Source: Gemmatimonadota bacterium
GTDB lineage: Bacteria; Gemmatimonadota; Gemmatimonadetes; Gemmatimonadales; GWC2-71-9
Reading direction: 5' to 3'
Length of the DNA stretch: 64,000 nucleotides
Assembly (NCBI GenBank): GCA_003220935.1
Contig: QHTT01000072.1
Coordinates: forward strand, 1-64,000
Part shown: one piece after another, positions 19,327-28,478 of the stretch
Layout of the letters: the number at the start of each line of letters is the position of its first letter
Position numbering within the stretch: the first letter of the stretch is position 1
The notes under the pieces: generated by a model
The model's database searches: none
The model's input: the letters and a program-made list of their open reading frames with translations, nothing else
What the model was told of the DNA's origin: nothing
Made by a program: the position numbers and the translations under genes

Positions 19327-20954
19327 CGCAGCGCCGCGTCTCGTGCGAAGCGCACCAGCCCGCTGTCGGTAGCGACCCACAAGTAGGGCGGATCGACCGC
19401 CACGTCGCGCACGGGTGACGGCACGTCGAGCGGCACGCCCAGCACGCGGAATGTGGAGTGCGCGATGTCCCAGAACGCCAGTCCGTTCGTTGCTGCCAGC
19501 CATACCCCGGCCCCCGCCGCCCCCCCGCTCCCCGCCCCGCCGGCATCGGCAGCGAGTGCAGTCACGCGGCCGAGCTCGGGTCGCCCGCGCACCAGCGTCC
19601 AGCGTCGCGTCGCGGGATCGCGCCAGCCGAGCTGGTCGCGAGTGACGGCGACGAGCGTGTCGCGCAGCAGCGCGAGCGCTAGAATCGGCCCGCCCAGCGA
19701 CGGTTGCGCTGCAACGTCGGGTGGTACCGCGACGTCGTCCTCCCCCGGCGCGAGCAGGCCGAGGCCACCCGCCGTGCCGACCCAGAGGCTCTCCCGCCCG
19801 GCGACCAGACTGAGGACGGGCGCGTCCGCCCGACCCACCCGGACCACCTTACCGTCGTTCGTGACGACGAAGAGGCCGCGCGCGTTGCCGACCCAGACGC
19901 CATCCGGCGCCCGGGCGAGGGCCGTAGGCGGGTCCAGCTCAAACAGCTTGATCCGCGAGCCACCCGCGTCGATCCTGACGACGCCGCGCTCGCACGCGAG
20001 CCAGAGCGAGGGCCCGCTCGCGATCAAGCGGCGCCCGTCGACGCAGGGGAACCCGAGCGTGCCCCACCCCTCGATCGTGGTGTCGGCCGAGAGATCCGCC
20101 GCGACCCACGTCAGCCCGCGGCGCTCTGCTACTCGCCCCGCGGACGCCACCCACACGCCCTCCCCATCCCCCCGGCCGGGCCCAGCCGCGACCGCCCCGG
20201 CGCGCGCGGCGACTAGCCCGAACCCGAGCCGGTCCCACTGCCCGGTCGATGGATCAAGCCGGATCAGGCCCACGCCGTCCGAGCCGAGGAACAGCTCGCT
20301 CAAGTCCGGGGAGCGGGCCGCTGCGGTGAAGCGGTAGTGGGAGAGGCGCGGGTCGGTGAGGATGAGCGCCCGCATGGCGTCTGCCAGCGGCGTCTGGGCG
20401 AGCGCGGTGCGGGCATCGAGCGGCACCATGCGCTGCCCCGGTGGCGGCAGCGGCCGGTCCGGCACGGGAACGAGCGCGCCGCGCGGGAGGAATCCCCACC
20501 CGAACGCGCCTTGCACGAAGATGCCGCTCGCCGGGTCGCGCGCGTCGAGCATCAAGCTCGCGACGCCGCCTGGGACGCGTCCCTGCTCCCACGTCCGGAC
20601 GTTGGCATCGTAGCGCGCCCACCCGTCAGTAGTGCCGAGCCATACGGCGTTGTCGACCACGTCCGCCAGCGCGGCGTAGACCCGGGCCGGGGGATAGCCG
20701 TCGAGCGCGGTGACCGGCAGACGCCACGTCCGCGCTTGGCGGTCGTAGATCGTGAGCCCGTGGGTCGTCGCGGCGAAGACGGTGAACGGGGACGCGGCAA
20801 CGGCTTCGATGACGGAGAAGTCACTGATGAGGACTCGATCTTCGGGGCGCCAACGGGCGGACTGTCGGACAGTCGGACCGTCGGACAGGACTGCGATCAC
20901 GGTAAGAATGCACAGTCCGACTGTCCGACGGTCCGACCGTCCGACGGTCCTCAC
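19323..20954 (-). CDS. Exported beta-propeller protein with a repeat-encoded signal peptide
   Basis: A 543-residue protein made of at least five propeller-blade repeats of the two-component-regulator type, for example VWLGTTDGWARYD, LWLACERGVVRID, VWVGNARGLFVV, LWVGTAGGLGLLAP and LWVATDSGLVRF. No histidine-kinase or other output domain follows, so it is probably a stand-alone periplasmic propeller of unknown ligand. The start is the GTG at 20954, overlapping the nnr stop as GTGA. The first 35 codons give an Arg-rich n-region and the hydrophobic core VGLCILTVIAVL. The DNA encoding this signal peptide is largely an array of 8-base repeats. Confidence 0.75.
   Translation of the reverse strand: MRTVGRSDRRTVGLCILTVIAVLSDGPTVRQSARWRPEDRVLISDFSVIEAVAASPFTVFAATTHGLTIYDRQARTWRLPVTALDGYPPARVYAALADVVDNAVWLGTTDGWARYDANVRTWEQGRVPGGVASLMLDARDPASGIFVQGAFGWGFLPRGALVPVPDRPLPPPGQRMVPLDARTALAQTPLADAMRALILTDPRLSHYRFTAAARSPDLSELFLGSDGVGLIRLDPSTGQWDRLGFGLVAARAGAVAAGPGRGDGEGVWVASAGRVAERRGLTWVAADLSADTTIEGWGTLGFPCVDGRRLIASGPSLWLACERGVVRIDAGGSRIKLFELDPPTALARAPDGVWVGNARGLFVVTNDGKVVRVGRADAPVLSLVAGRESLWVGTAGGLGLLAPGEDDVAVPPDVAAQPSLGGPILALALLRDTLVAVTRDQLGWRDPATRRWTLVRGRPELGRVTALAADAGGAGSGGAAGAGVWLAATNGLAFWDIAHSTFRVLGVPLDVPSPVRDVAVDPPYLWVATDSGLVRFARDAALR
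20859..20950. repeat. Inverted arrays of an 8-base GTCGGACN repeat
   Basis: Three tandem GTCGGACN units (20864 onward) face at least four GTCCGACN units (20915 onward) across a spacer of about 20 bases, so the whole region can fold into one long hairpin. It begins within a few bases of the nnr stop and spans the first 30-odd codons of the propeller gene, where it codes for the signal peptide. Confidence 0.8.
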
Positions 20955-22474
20955 TCCGTCTCCGGAAGCTCGAGCTCGGCGAGCACCGGAGGACCGAGCG
21001 GCTTCGCGCTCGCCCACGCGCGCCAGATGTCGGGGAGCGCAGCGAGCACGTCCGCCGGCCGGAGGCTACGCGCGGTCCACTGCCGCGCTCCATGCTCGGC
21101 TGCCCGCCCCAGCACGTGCGCGCCCAGCGCCGCGGCTTCGGGGCCCGCACTACCGCGCGCCAGGAAGGCCCCGATGAATCCGGCGAGCAGATCGCCCGAG
21201 CCGCCGGTCGCGAGCCCGGGATTACCGCTCGCCACCACGTGGATCGGGCCGCGGAGATCGGCGATCACGGTGGGGACGCCCTTCAAGAGCACGGTCCCTT
21301 TCACCTTCTGCGCCGCCTTCGCTGCCGCTCCCCACCGGTCGTTCGCCGCCGCGTCGGCCAACTCGTCGCCGAACTGAGCCCGGAACTCGCCCAGATGCGG
21401 TGTGAGCACGACAGGGCGCTCGACTGGTCCCACGAAGAGCGCGAGGGCGTCGGCGTCGACCACCGTCGGGAGGGGGCGACGCGCCAGTACCGCCTGGAGG
21501 AACGGGGCGCGCGCGGGCGCGCGGCCGAGCCCCGGTCCCACCACCAGCGCGTCCGCCCACTCGAGCGCCTCTGCCGCGGCCGGCTCGAGCTCCGGGCCGA
21601 GCGCCGATTCCAGGGTGAGCACGTCGGGGAGGCTCGCCCGGGCGGCCTGGATCGTCTCCGGCCCGGCCACGAGCTTCACGAGCCCGGCGCCGGCGGCGAG
21701 CGCCGCGCGCGCGGCGTGAAGCGCGGCGCCGGTCATGCCGTTCGAGCCGCCCACCACCGTTACCCGGCCGCGGTCGCCCTTGTGCATCGTGGGGGTCAGC
21801 TTGGGGAGCCGCGCGCCCGCCCACGCGTCGGTGACGAGGATCGGCCATGATGGCTCGGCGGGCGGGAAGCCGATGTCCACGACCACGATCTTGCCGCACC
21901 ACTCGCGCGCGAGCAGGTGGCCGCGGCGCGGGCCGCCGAAGGTCACCGATAGCGCCGCGCGGACGGGGCCATGCGGCTCGCCGCTCGACAAGTCGAGCCC
22001 GGTCGGTCCGTCGACGGCGACGAGGGTCGCGCCGTACGCGACGAGCCGCTGGGCCAGCGCCAACACGTCGCCGCGCGCGGGGCCGGCCGCCCCGGTGCCG
22101 AGCAGGGCGTCCACCGCCACAGCGGCGGCGGGCCACGGCTCGTCGCGGCCGATCTCGCGCACGCCGTCCACGCGCGCCAACGCGCGGTTGTCGATGGCGT
22201 CGTCGGTCTTGGGATCGACCCCGGAGACCCAGACGGGCACGCCCGCCGCGTGGAGCGCGCGTGCGACCACCCAACCGTCGCCGCCGTTGTTCCCCGCTCC
22301 CGCAGCGACCAGCACGCCGCGCGTAATCACCGCGGGGAATTCGCGCACGATCACCTGGGCGACTGCCCGGCCGGCGGCTTCCATCAGCACGCGCGACGGG
22401 ATGCGGTACTGCGTGCGTGCCACCGAGTCCCACGTGGCGGCTTCGGTCGCCGAGAGCACCGGGATCGGGGTCAC
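20951..22474 (-). CDS. nnr: Bifunctional NAD(P)H-hydrate epimerase / ADP-dependent dehydratase
   Basis: Repairs hydrated NADH and NADPH. The N-terminal YjeF_N epimerase domain (about 1-215) contains GAGNNGGDGWVVAR, and the C-terminal ribokinase-like dehydratase (about 225-500) contains VVGGSNGMTGAALHAARAA, VVDADAL and GNPGLATGGSGDLLAG, the last being the ADP/NADHX site. The full-length 507-residue fusion is the usual bacterial form. The start is the GTG at 22474, overlapping the Memo-family stop as GTGA. The stop overlaps the propeller gene by four bases. Confidence 0.95.
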   Translation of the reverse strand: MTPIPVLSATEAATWDSVARTQYRIPSRVLMEAAGRAVAQVIVREFPAVITRGVLVAAGAGNNGGDGWVVARALHAAGVPVWVSGVDPKTDDAIDNRALARVDGVREIGRDEPWPAAAVAVDALLGTGAAGPARGDVLALAQRLVAYGATLVAVDGPTGLDLSSGEPHGPVRAALSVTFGGPRRGHLLAREWCGKIVVVDIGFPPAEPSWPILVTDAWAGARLPKLTPTMHKGDRGRVTVVGGSNGMTGAALHAARAALAAGAGLVKLVAGPETIQAARASLPDVLTLESALGPELEPAAAEALEWADALVVGPGLGRAPARAPFLQAVLARRPLPTVVDADALALFVGPVERPVVLTPHLGEFRAQFGDELADAAANDRWGAAAKAAQKVKGTVLLKGVPTVIADLRGPIHVVASGNPGLATGGSGDLLAGFIGAFLARGSAGPEAAALGAHVLGRAAEHGARQWTARSLRPADVLAALPDIWRAWASAKPLGPPVLAELELPETE

Positions 22475-23295
22475 GGGATCACCACCCCGCCGTAGCCCAC
22501 AACCGCGGCATCGTCACCCGTCACCATCCCGGAGTGACTGTAGTGCACGACCTCCGCGTGCGCCGCGCCGAGCGTTCGGGCCGCGGCGATGACCGTGGCT
22601 GTCGGCGCACGGCCGCACATCGAGATGCCCTCGCTCTGGCAGCGCCGCAACAGCTCGGCGCCGTCCAGCGCGGCAACGGCCTCGAGCGCCCGCCGGTCCT
22701 TGCGCTCCGAGACGGCGGCGGGCTCGTAGTGGGTGAGGTCGCTCGAGGCGAGCAGCAGCACGGGCTCGGACCAGCGCGCCGTAAGGCCCGAGAGCGTTTC
22801 CCCCAGACCGCGGCAACCCTCCCAGGCGTCCCAGGCGAGCACCAAGGGGACGATGCGCACGTCAGCGCGGCGCATCTGGAGAAAGGGCACCTCTACCTCC
22901 ACCGCGTGCTCGCGGGCGTGAGCCGCATGATCGACGGCGACCAGGGGCGACGCGTCGAGCAGCGCGGCCGCGAACCGCTCGTCCACTCGGACGTCGCCGA
23001 GCGGGGTGCGGAACACGCCGGCTTCCCACAGTGACGCGCCGCCGCGCGCGCCGCATACGCCGGTGTGGTTGGGTGCCAGAATCACGACGACGGGCGGGAT
23101 GTCGAGACGGGCGAACACATGCGCGGCAGTCAGCCCCGAGTAGACGTAGCCGGCGTGCGGCGCTACGGCCGCGCGGGCGGGCGCGGGGCGCGTCGGCGGC
23201 ACGGCCTCGAAGAGCTGGCGGACGGCGCGCTCCAGCTCGCGCTTCGTCCCCGGGTAGAAGCGCCCGCTCACCGCGGGCGCGCGCACCGCGTCCAA
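22471..23295 (-). CDS. Memo-like protein (AmmeMemoRadiSam system protein B)
   Basis: A 274-residue Memo-family protein, related to non-haem iron dioxygenases. The metal ligands expected for the family are visible in APHAGYVYSG, LAPNHTG and SSDLTHYEP, with RAPTAT and HYSHSGMVTGDD near the end. In many prokaryotes it is encoded with an AMMECR1-like protein and a radical SAM enzyme; neither is nearby. The start is uncertain: TTG at 23295 (three bases after the previous stop) or GTG at 23286, which has AAGG ten bases upstream and matches the usual start of homology. Confidence 0.88.
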   Translation of the reverse strand: MDAVRAPAVSGRFYPGTKRELERAVRQLFEAVPPTRPAPARAAVAPHAGYVYSGLTAAHVFARLDIPPVVVILAPNHTGVCGARGGASLWEAGVFRTPLGDVRVDERFAAALLDASPLVAVDHAAHAREHAVEVEVPFLQMRRADVRIVPLVLAWDAWEGCRGLGETLSGLTARWSEPVLLLASSDLTHYEPAAVSERKDRRALEAVAALDGAELLRRCQSEGISMCGRAPTATVIAAARTLGAAHAEVVHYSHSGMVTGDDAAVVGYGGVVIP

Positions 23296-23298
23296 GCC

Positions 23299-23499
23299 TT
23301 ACTTGAAGCTCTGGCCGATCGCGCGACCGAAGGAGATCTCCCCGTTATCGATGCGGATGTTGAACCCGCACTCCGGGTTGCTGCACACCCAGGCCTTGTA
23401 GGTGATCGGCGCCCCGTCGCGGCCGTAGTCCGATAGCGGGATGAGTAGACCTTGCTGACACTTCCGGCAGGCGGGCCATTCCCTGGCGTCCGTGCTCAT
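23299..23499 (-). CDS. Small zinc-ribbon protein
   Basis: A 66-residue protein with two Cys pairs, CRKC (11-14) and CSNPEC (39-44), forming a likely zinc ribbon, and a basic-amphipathic tail. No catalytic domain is present. It lies between the Minf_1886 gene (31-base gap) and the Memo gene (a few bases) in the long minus-strand run. Function unknown; nucleic-acid or protein binding would be typical of such ribbons. Confidence 0.75.
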   Translation of the reverse strand: MSTDAREWPACRKCQQGLLIPLSDYGRDGAPITYKAWVCSNPECGFNIRIDNGEISFGRAIGQSFK

Positions 23500-23530
23500 G
23501 CGGCACCCCCTTCCCCCGATCCAGCGCCCG

Positions 23531-23917
23531 CTAGCTGCGCTCCAGGCCGGGCCAGCGGTACCCGACCCGGAACACTTCCGTGAAATCGTACACCCGATCG
23601 AAATCCTCGAGCTTGTCGCTCGGTTGCCGCGCGAGCAGCCCCACGTCGATCAGGGAAAACACGATGCGCCCAAGATCCTCCGTGCTGGTGATCCCCCAGA
23701 AACGGAGCACGGTCGGCGCCAGCAGGCCGAACTGGTCGAGCGCGAAGTCGCGGCAGGCCCAGGCGAGCTCGGTTCCACTCAGGTGGCGGCGCGCCGCCAG
23801 CTTGCCCTGCGCGTACTCGAGCGCCGCCAGCACGAACAGATAGCCGCGCTCGTGGTAGCGGCCGTCCTGCTGGCCGATCCGCTGGAACGCTTCCTGGAGG
23901 GTCGCGAAATCGCTCAC
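23531..23917 (-). CDS. Minf_1886 family protein of unknown function
   Basis: A 128-residue soluble protein. It matches the conserved pattern of the Minf_1886 family as I know it: RYHERGYLFVLAALEYAQ near the N-terminus, HLSGTELAWACRDFALDQFG in the middle, VLRFWGI, and a closing DFDRVYDFTEVFRVGY. The family is widespread in planctomycetes, verrucomicrobia and gemmatimonads, and its function is not known. The start is the GTG at 23917, overlapping the lon stop as GTGA, so its expression is tied to the protease. Confidence 0.82.
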   Translation of the reverse strand: MSDFATLQEAFQRIGQQDGRYHERGYLFVLAALEYAQGKLAARRHLSGTELAWACRDFALDQFGLLAPTVLRFWGITSTEDLGRIVFSLIDVGLLARQPSDKLEDFDRVYDFTEVFRVGYRWPGLERS

Positions 23918-26298
23918 GGCCGGACCTCGAGGCTCCCCGGCTTACGCGCGCGGACGTCGAGCGGCCGCGGCAGGCGCGACTCGAGCAGCGCGAGCTCGAG
24001 TACTTCGTCGATCGTCTCCACCGGCTTGATCTCGAGCAGCTTCTTCACCTCGTCGGGGACCTCCACGATGTCGCTCTGATTGCGCGCCGGCACGAGCACC
24101 GTCTTCACGCCGGCGCGCGCCGCCGCCGTCAGCTTCTCCTTCAGCCCCCCGATCGGGAGCACCCGGCCACGCAGTGTCAGCTCGCCCGTCATCGCCACGT
24201 CATGGCGCGAGGGACGCTGGCACAGGAGCGACGCGAGCGCCGCGGCGATCGTGATCCCCGCCGAGGGCCCGTCTTTCGGCACCGCGCCGGCGGGGACGTG
24301 CAGATGCACGTCCGTCTGCGTGAATGCCTCGAGCGGGATACCGAGGGCACTGGCACGGGCCCGCAACAAGCTCCACGCCGCCTGCGCCGACTCCTTCATC
24401 ACGTCGCCCAGCTGCCCGGTCAGGGTGATTTGGCCCTTCCCGGGCATCTGGATTGCCTCGATGAACATGATGTCGCCGCCCACCGGTGTCCACGCGAGGC
24501 CGGTGGCCACGCCGACCTCCGGGCTGCGCCCGGCCACCTCGCTCTGTACCCTGGGCTGGCCGGCGTACTTCTCGAGGTTCTTCACGGAGATCTTGACGGG
24601 CCCCCCCCGCCCCTCCACCACTTCCAGCGCCGCCTTGCGCAGCACGCCCTGGATCTCGCGCTCCAGCTGGCGTACGCCCGCCTCGCGGGTGTACTCCCCG
24701 ATCAGCCGCTCCAGCGCCGCGTCGGCGACGCCCGCCCGCTCCGCTGTGAGCCCCGTCTCCTTGAGCTGACGCGGCAGCAAGAAGCGCTTCGCGATGGCGA
24801 GCTTCTCGCCGGGGGTGTAGCCGGGTAAGGTGAGAACCTCCATCCGGTCGAGCAAGGGGTCGGGGATCGGTGCGAGGCTGTTGGCGGTGGCGATGAACAT
24901 GACGCCTGACAGATCGAACGGCACCTCGAGGTAATGGTCGACGAACGAGGCGTTCTGCGCGGGATCGAGCACCTCGAGCAGCGCGGCGGTCGGATCGCCC
25001 CGGACGTCGGCCCCCATCTTGTCCACCTCGTCGAGCATCAGCAGGGGGTTGCGCGTCTCGCAGCGCTGCAGCGCGTGGATGATGCGGCCCGGGAGGGCGC
25101 CGACGTAGGTGCGGCGATGGCCGCGCACCTCCGCCTCGTCCCGCACTCCACCCAGCGACACGCGGGTGAAGCGCCGCCCCAGCGCCTCCGCGATGCTCTG
25201 GCCGAGCGACGTCTTGCCGACCCCGGGCGGCCCCACAAAGCACAGGATGCTGCCACGCGCCTGCGGGTTGAGCGTGCGGACGGCGAGGTACTCGAGGATG
25301 CGCTCCTTCACCGTCTTCAGGTCGTAGTGGTCGCGGTCGAGGATCTCGCGCGCGGCCTTCAGGTCGAGGCGGTCCTCGGAGGTGCGGTTCCACGGGAGCG
25401 TGGCGAACACCTCGAGGTAGGTGCGCGCCACGTGGTACTCGGCCGACTGCGGCGACATCTGGCGCAGCCGCTTGAGCTCGCGGTCGGAGACCTTCTTCGC
25501 CTCGGCGTGCAACCCGGCCTCGTCGAGCCGCCGTCCGAGCTCGTCCAGCTCGTCGTCGCCGTCGTCCTCCCCCAGCTCCTGGCGGATCACCCGCAGCTGT
25601 TCGCGCAGCACGTACTCGCGCTGGTTCGCGTCGAGCCGGGACTTCACCTTCTCCTGGATCTGGGTGCCCACCTCCAGCACCTGCAGCTCCTGCCCCAGCA
25701 GCTCGGCGAGCCGCTCGAGCCGGCGGTTCACGTCGTCGATCGACAGCAGCTCGGCCTTGGCGGGAAGCGCCAGGTCCAGGTTCGCGGCGGCGAAGTCGGC
25801 GAGCTTCGAGCCGTCGGTGATCCCGGACAGGACTTCGTGCAGCTCCTCGCCCAAGTAGGGCGCGATGTCGATCACGCGCGAGAACTGCGCCTGCACGGTG
25901 CGCTTCAGCGCCTCGGTGCGGGCGTCCTCGGGGCCGGTGGACGCGAGCGTCTCGAAGCCCGCGACGAGCCAGTGCTCGGCCGGGCCGATCTCGACGAAGC
26001 GCGCCCGCTCCAGCCCCTGCACCATCACCCGCACCGAGCCGTCGCCCAGCTTCAGCATCCGGACCACGGACCCGAGCGTCCCCACCTCGTACAGCTCGTC
26101 CGGCCGGGCCTGCATGACCGCACCCTCGGGAGGCTCCGCACCGGCGAGCGGCTTCACGATGCCCAAGAGCAAGCGCTTGTTCCCTTGCACCACCTCGTCG
26201 ATGAGCTGCACGGCGTGCGGGTCCGTCAGCGCCATCGGCAGCACGACGTGGGGGTACACCACCACCTGGCCGAGCGGCAGGATCGGCAGGCGGTCCAT
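23914..26298 (-). CDS. lon: ATP-dependent Lon protease
   Basis: A 794-residue LonA protease with an N-terminal substrate-binding domain starting LPILPLGQVVVYP, a coiled-coil region, the AAA module with Walker A GPPGVGKTSLGQS and sensor motifs, and the C-terminal protease domain. The catalytic serine lies in PKDGPSAGITIA and the catalytic lysine in GGLKEKLTAAARAG. Length and order are standard. Its ATG directly abuts the stop of the Hsp20 gene, pairing a chaperone with a protease in one unit. Confidence 0.97.
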   Translation of the reverse strand: MDRLPILPLGQVVVYPHVVLPMALTDPHAVQLIDEVVQGNKRLLLGIVKPLAGAEPPEGAVMQARPDELYEVGTLGSVVRMLKLGDGSVRVMVQGLERARFVEIGPAEHWLVAGFETLASTGPEDARTEALKRTVQAQFSRVIDIAPYLGEELHEVLSGITDGSKLADFAAANLDLALPAKAELLSIDDVNRRLERLAELLGQELQVLEVGTQIQEKVKSRLDANQREYVLREQLRVIRQELGEDDGDDELDELGRRLDEAGLHAEAKKVSDRELKRLRQMSPQSAEYHVARTYLEVFATLPWNRTSEDRLDLKAAREILDRDHYDLKTVKERILEYLAVRTLNPQARGSILCFVGPPGVGKTSLGQSIAEALGRRFTRVSLGGVRDEAEVRGHRRTYVGALPGRIIHALQRCETRNPLLMLDEVDKMGADVRGDPTAALLEVLDPAQNASFVDHYLEVPFDLSGVMFIATANSLAPIPDPLLDRMEVLTLPGYTPGEKLAIAKRFLLPRQLKETGLTAERAGVADAALERLIGEYTREAGVRQLEREIQGVLRKAALEVVEGRGGPVKISVKNLEKYAGQPRVQSEVAGRSPEVGVATGLAWTPVGGDIMFIEAIQMPGKGQITLTGQLGDVMKESAQAAWSLLRARASALGIPLEAFTQTDVHLHVPAGAVPKDGPSAGITIAAALASLLCQRPSRHDVAMTGELTLRGRVLPIGGLKEKLTAAARAGVKTVLVPARNQSDIVEVPDEVKKLLEIKPVETIDEVLELALLESRLPRPLDVRARKPGSLEVRP

Positions 26299-26772
26299 CT
26301 ACCGCACCTTCACGGATTGGGGACCCGAGAGCCGTGGGGGGAGCTTCGTGAGCCGCACCTCGAGGAAGCCGTGCTCGTAGCTGGCGCGGATCGAGTCGGG
26401 GTCCACGGCCACGGGGAGGCGGAAGCGGCGCTCGAACGGGCCGACCTGCACTTCCATCGCATGGTAGTGCGGCTTGCCCTCGCGCCGCGGCTTGCGCTCG
26501 CCCCCGATCGTGAGGATGCCGTCGGCGAACTCGACGGAGAAATCCTCCGCGGTCATGCCGGCGATGTCCATGTAGACGACGAGCGCGTCGTCGGTCTCGT
26601 AGATGTCCGTGGGGGGCTTCCACTTGGACGAGGCGACGAAGCCGACCGGGCGGCCGTGGGCGACCTCGTTGAAGTAGACCTCGAGCTCGTCGGCGAGATG
26701 CACTGTGAAGGATCCCGAGCCGCGCGACGGCCGGCCGGAGAACCCGCTCCCCCCGCTGCCGGTCTCAGCCAT
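26299..26772 (-). CDS. Small heat-shock protein, Hsp20 / alpha-crystallin family
   Basis: A 157-residue holdase chaperone. A Gly/Ser-rich N-terminus precedes the alpha-crystallin domain (about 45-145), which shows [18 protein letters not shown], the family's edge strands, and [13 protein letters not shown] at the end. The start is ATG 26772, which overlaps the glyA stop by eight bases; the open frame continues upstream without homology. It is followed directly by lon. Confidence 0.9.
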   Translation of the reverse strand: MAETGSGGSGFSGRPSRGSGSFTVHLADELEVYFNEVAHGRPVGFVASSKWKPPTDIYETDDALVVYMDIAGMTAEDFSVEFADGILTIGGERKPRREGKPHYHAMEVQVGPFERRFRLPVAVDPDSIRASYEHGFLEVRLTKLPPRLSGPQSVKVR

Positions 26773-28045
26773 GGCGCGACCCCACGGTGTGGCGGGCGGG
26801 CGCCGCGTACAGAGGGAACTGCTCCGTGAGCTCACGGACCTCGGCCTTCACGCGCGCGAGGGTCGCGTCGTCCTGCTTCGTGAGGACCGTGTCGATACAG
26901 TCGGCCACTTTCTCCATCTCGGACTCGGCGAAGCCGCGGGTGGTGACCGCGGGCGTGCCGATCCGGATCCCGCTGGTCACGAACGCTGACTGCGGGTCCC
27001 CCGGGATGGTGTTCTTGTTGACCGTGATTCCCGCGCGATCGAGCAAGGTCTGCGCCTCCTTGCCCGTCAGACCTTTGGGCCGCAGGTCGACGAGCATGAG
27101 ATGGGTATCGGTGCCGCCCGAGACGATCGCGTAACCGCGCTCGAGCAGCGCCGCCGCGAGCGTTTGAGCGTTCTTCACGACCTGGATCGCGTACTGCTTG
27201 TAGGCCGGCGTCATCGCTTCCCCCAGCGCCACCGCCTTCGCCGCGATCACGTGCTCGAGCGGACCGCCCTGGATGCCGGGGAACACCAGCTTGTCCACCT
27301 CCTTGCCGTACGCCTCCTGGCAGAGGATCAGACCGCCGCGGGGGCCGCGCAGTGTCTTGTGAGTCGTCGTCGTGACGATCTGGGCGTGCGGTACCGGCGA
27401 CGGGTGGATGCCCGCCGCCACGAGCCCGGCGAAGTGCGCCATGTCGACCACGAAGATCGCGCCGACTTCGTCGGCGACGCTGCGCAGCGCGGCGAAGTCG
27501 ATCACGCGGGCATAGGCGCTGCCGCCGCCCACGAGAATGCGCGGCCGCTCGCGGCGCGCGACCTCGCGGACCTGGTCGTAGTCGATGCGCCCTGTGTCCT
27601 CCCGCACTCCGTAGGAGGTCGCCCGGAACAGCATCCCCGAGAAGTTGACGGGCGAGCCGTGCGTGAGGTGGCCGCCGTGCGACAGCGCGAGCCCGAGCAG
27701 CGTGTCGCCAGGCTTCGCGATCGCGAGGTAGGCGGCCATGTTGGCCTGCGCGCCCGAATGCGGCTGGACGTTCACGTGCTCGGCCTTGAACAACGCCTTA
27801 GCGCGGTCGATCGCGAGCTGCTCCACCTCGTCCACGACCTCGCAACCGCCGTAGTAGCGCTTCCGGGGCAGTCCCTCGGCGTACTTGTTGGTGAGCGCCG
27901 TGCCCATCGCTTCCATGACGGCCAGCGTGGCGAAGTTCTCGCTCGCGATCAGCTCGAGCCCGTGCTCCTGGCGCTCCACCTCCCGTTGGATGAGCGCGTA
28001 AATGGCCGGGTCGGCCTGGGCCAGGTGGGCGCGCCGGTCAACCAT
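26765..28045 (-). CDS. glyA: Serine hydroxymethyltransferase
   Basis: PLP enzyme interconverting serine and glycine with transfer of a one-carbon unit to tetrahydrofolate. The 426-residue protein shows LIASENF near the N-terminus, [24 protein letters not shown] and the PLP-lysine motif [17 protein letters not shown] 28045 gives the normal N-terminus and overlaps the rpiB stop by eight bases. Folate use links it to folP elsewhere in the window, though the genes are not adjacent. Confidence 0.97.
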   Translation of the reverse strand: MVDRRAHLAQADPAIYALIQREVERQEHGLELIASENFATLAVMEAMGTALTNKYAEGLPRKRYYGGCEVVDEVEQLAIDRAKALFKAEHVNVQPHSGAQANMAAYLAIAKPGDTLLGLALSHGGHLTHGSPVNFSGMLFRATSYGVREDTGRIDYDQVREVARRERPRILVGGGSAYARVIDFAALRSVADEVGAIFVVDMAHFAGLVAAGIHPSPVPHAQIVTTTTHKTLRGPRGGLILCQEAYGKEVDKLVFPGIQGGPLEHVIAAKAVALGEAMTPAYKQYAIQVVKNAQTLAAALLERGYAIVSGGTDTHLMLVDLRPKGLTGKEAQTLLDRAGITVNKNTIPGDPQSAFVTSGIRIGTPAVTTRGFAESEMEKVADCIDTVLTKQDDATLARVKAEVRELTEQFPLYAAPARHTVGSRHG

Positions 28046-28478
28046 GGTCGATCTTCGCGACGCGTCGCGCGTGGCGTCCACCTTCGAACCCCGTCTCGAG
28101 CCACCGGTGCAGGATCTCCATCCCTTCCTCCTCGCTCACGAACCGCGACGGCAGCACCAGCACATTCGCGTCGTTGTGCTTGCGCGCCAGCTCGGCGATC
28201 TCCGGGCTCCAGGCGACCGCTGCCCTCACGCGCGCGAACCGATTGGCGACGTAGGCCATGCCGAGCCCCGTCCCGCACGTCAGGACGCCGCGGCGCACGG
28301 CACCGAGGCTCACCGCCTCGGCGACGGGCTTCGCATAGTCCGGAAAGTCGTCCGCCGGGTCCAGCGCCTTCGGGCCCACGTCCACCGGCTCGTACCCGAG
28401 CCGCCGGAGCTCGTCGACCAGTTTCTGCTTCAGCTGAAACCCCGCGTGGTCCGCGCCGATGTAGATCTGCTCAGACAT
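28038..28478 (-). CDS. rpiB: Ribose-5-phosphate isomerase B (RpiB/LacAB family)
   Basis: A 146-residue sugar-phosphate isomerase of the pentose phosphate pathway. [10 protein letters not shown] at the N-terminus and the active-site cysteine in [16 protein letters not shown] are diagnostic; [11 protein letters not shown] is the other conserved block. Its ATG overlaps the upstream dehydrogenase stop by eight bases, and its stop overlaps the glyA start by eight bases. Confidence 0.93.
   Translation of the reverse strand: MSEQIYIGADHAGFQLKQKLVDELRRLGYEPVDVGPKALDPADDFPDYAKPVAEAVSLGAVRRGVLTCGTGLGMAYVANRFARVRAAVAWSPEIAELARKHNDANVLVLPSRFVSEEEGMEILHRWLETGFEGGRHARRVAKIDHG

Noticed and set aside
20859..20950. 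8-base repeats as a phage attachment site or CRISPR
   Set aside because: No integrase, spacers or cas genes nearby; the arrays are coding.
24934..26829. A 631-codon plus-strand open frame opposite lon and hsp20
   Set aside because: Same reason: antisense shadow with no recognisable domain.
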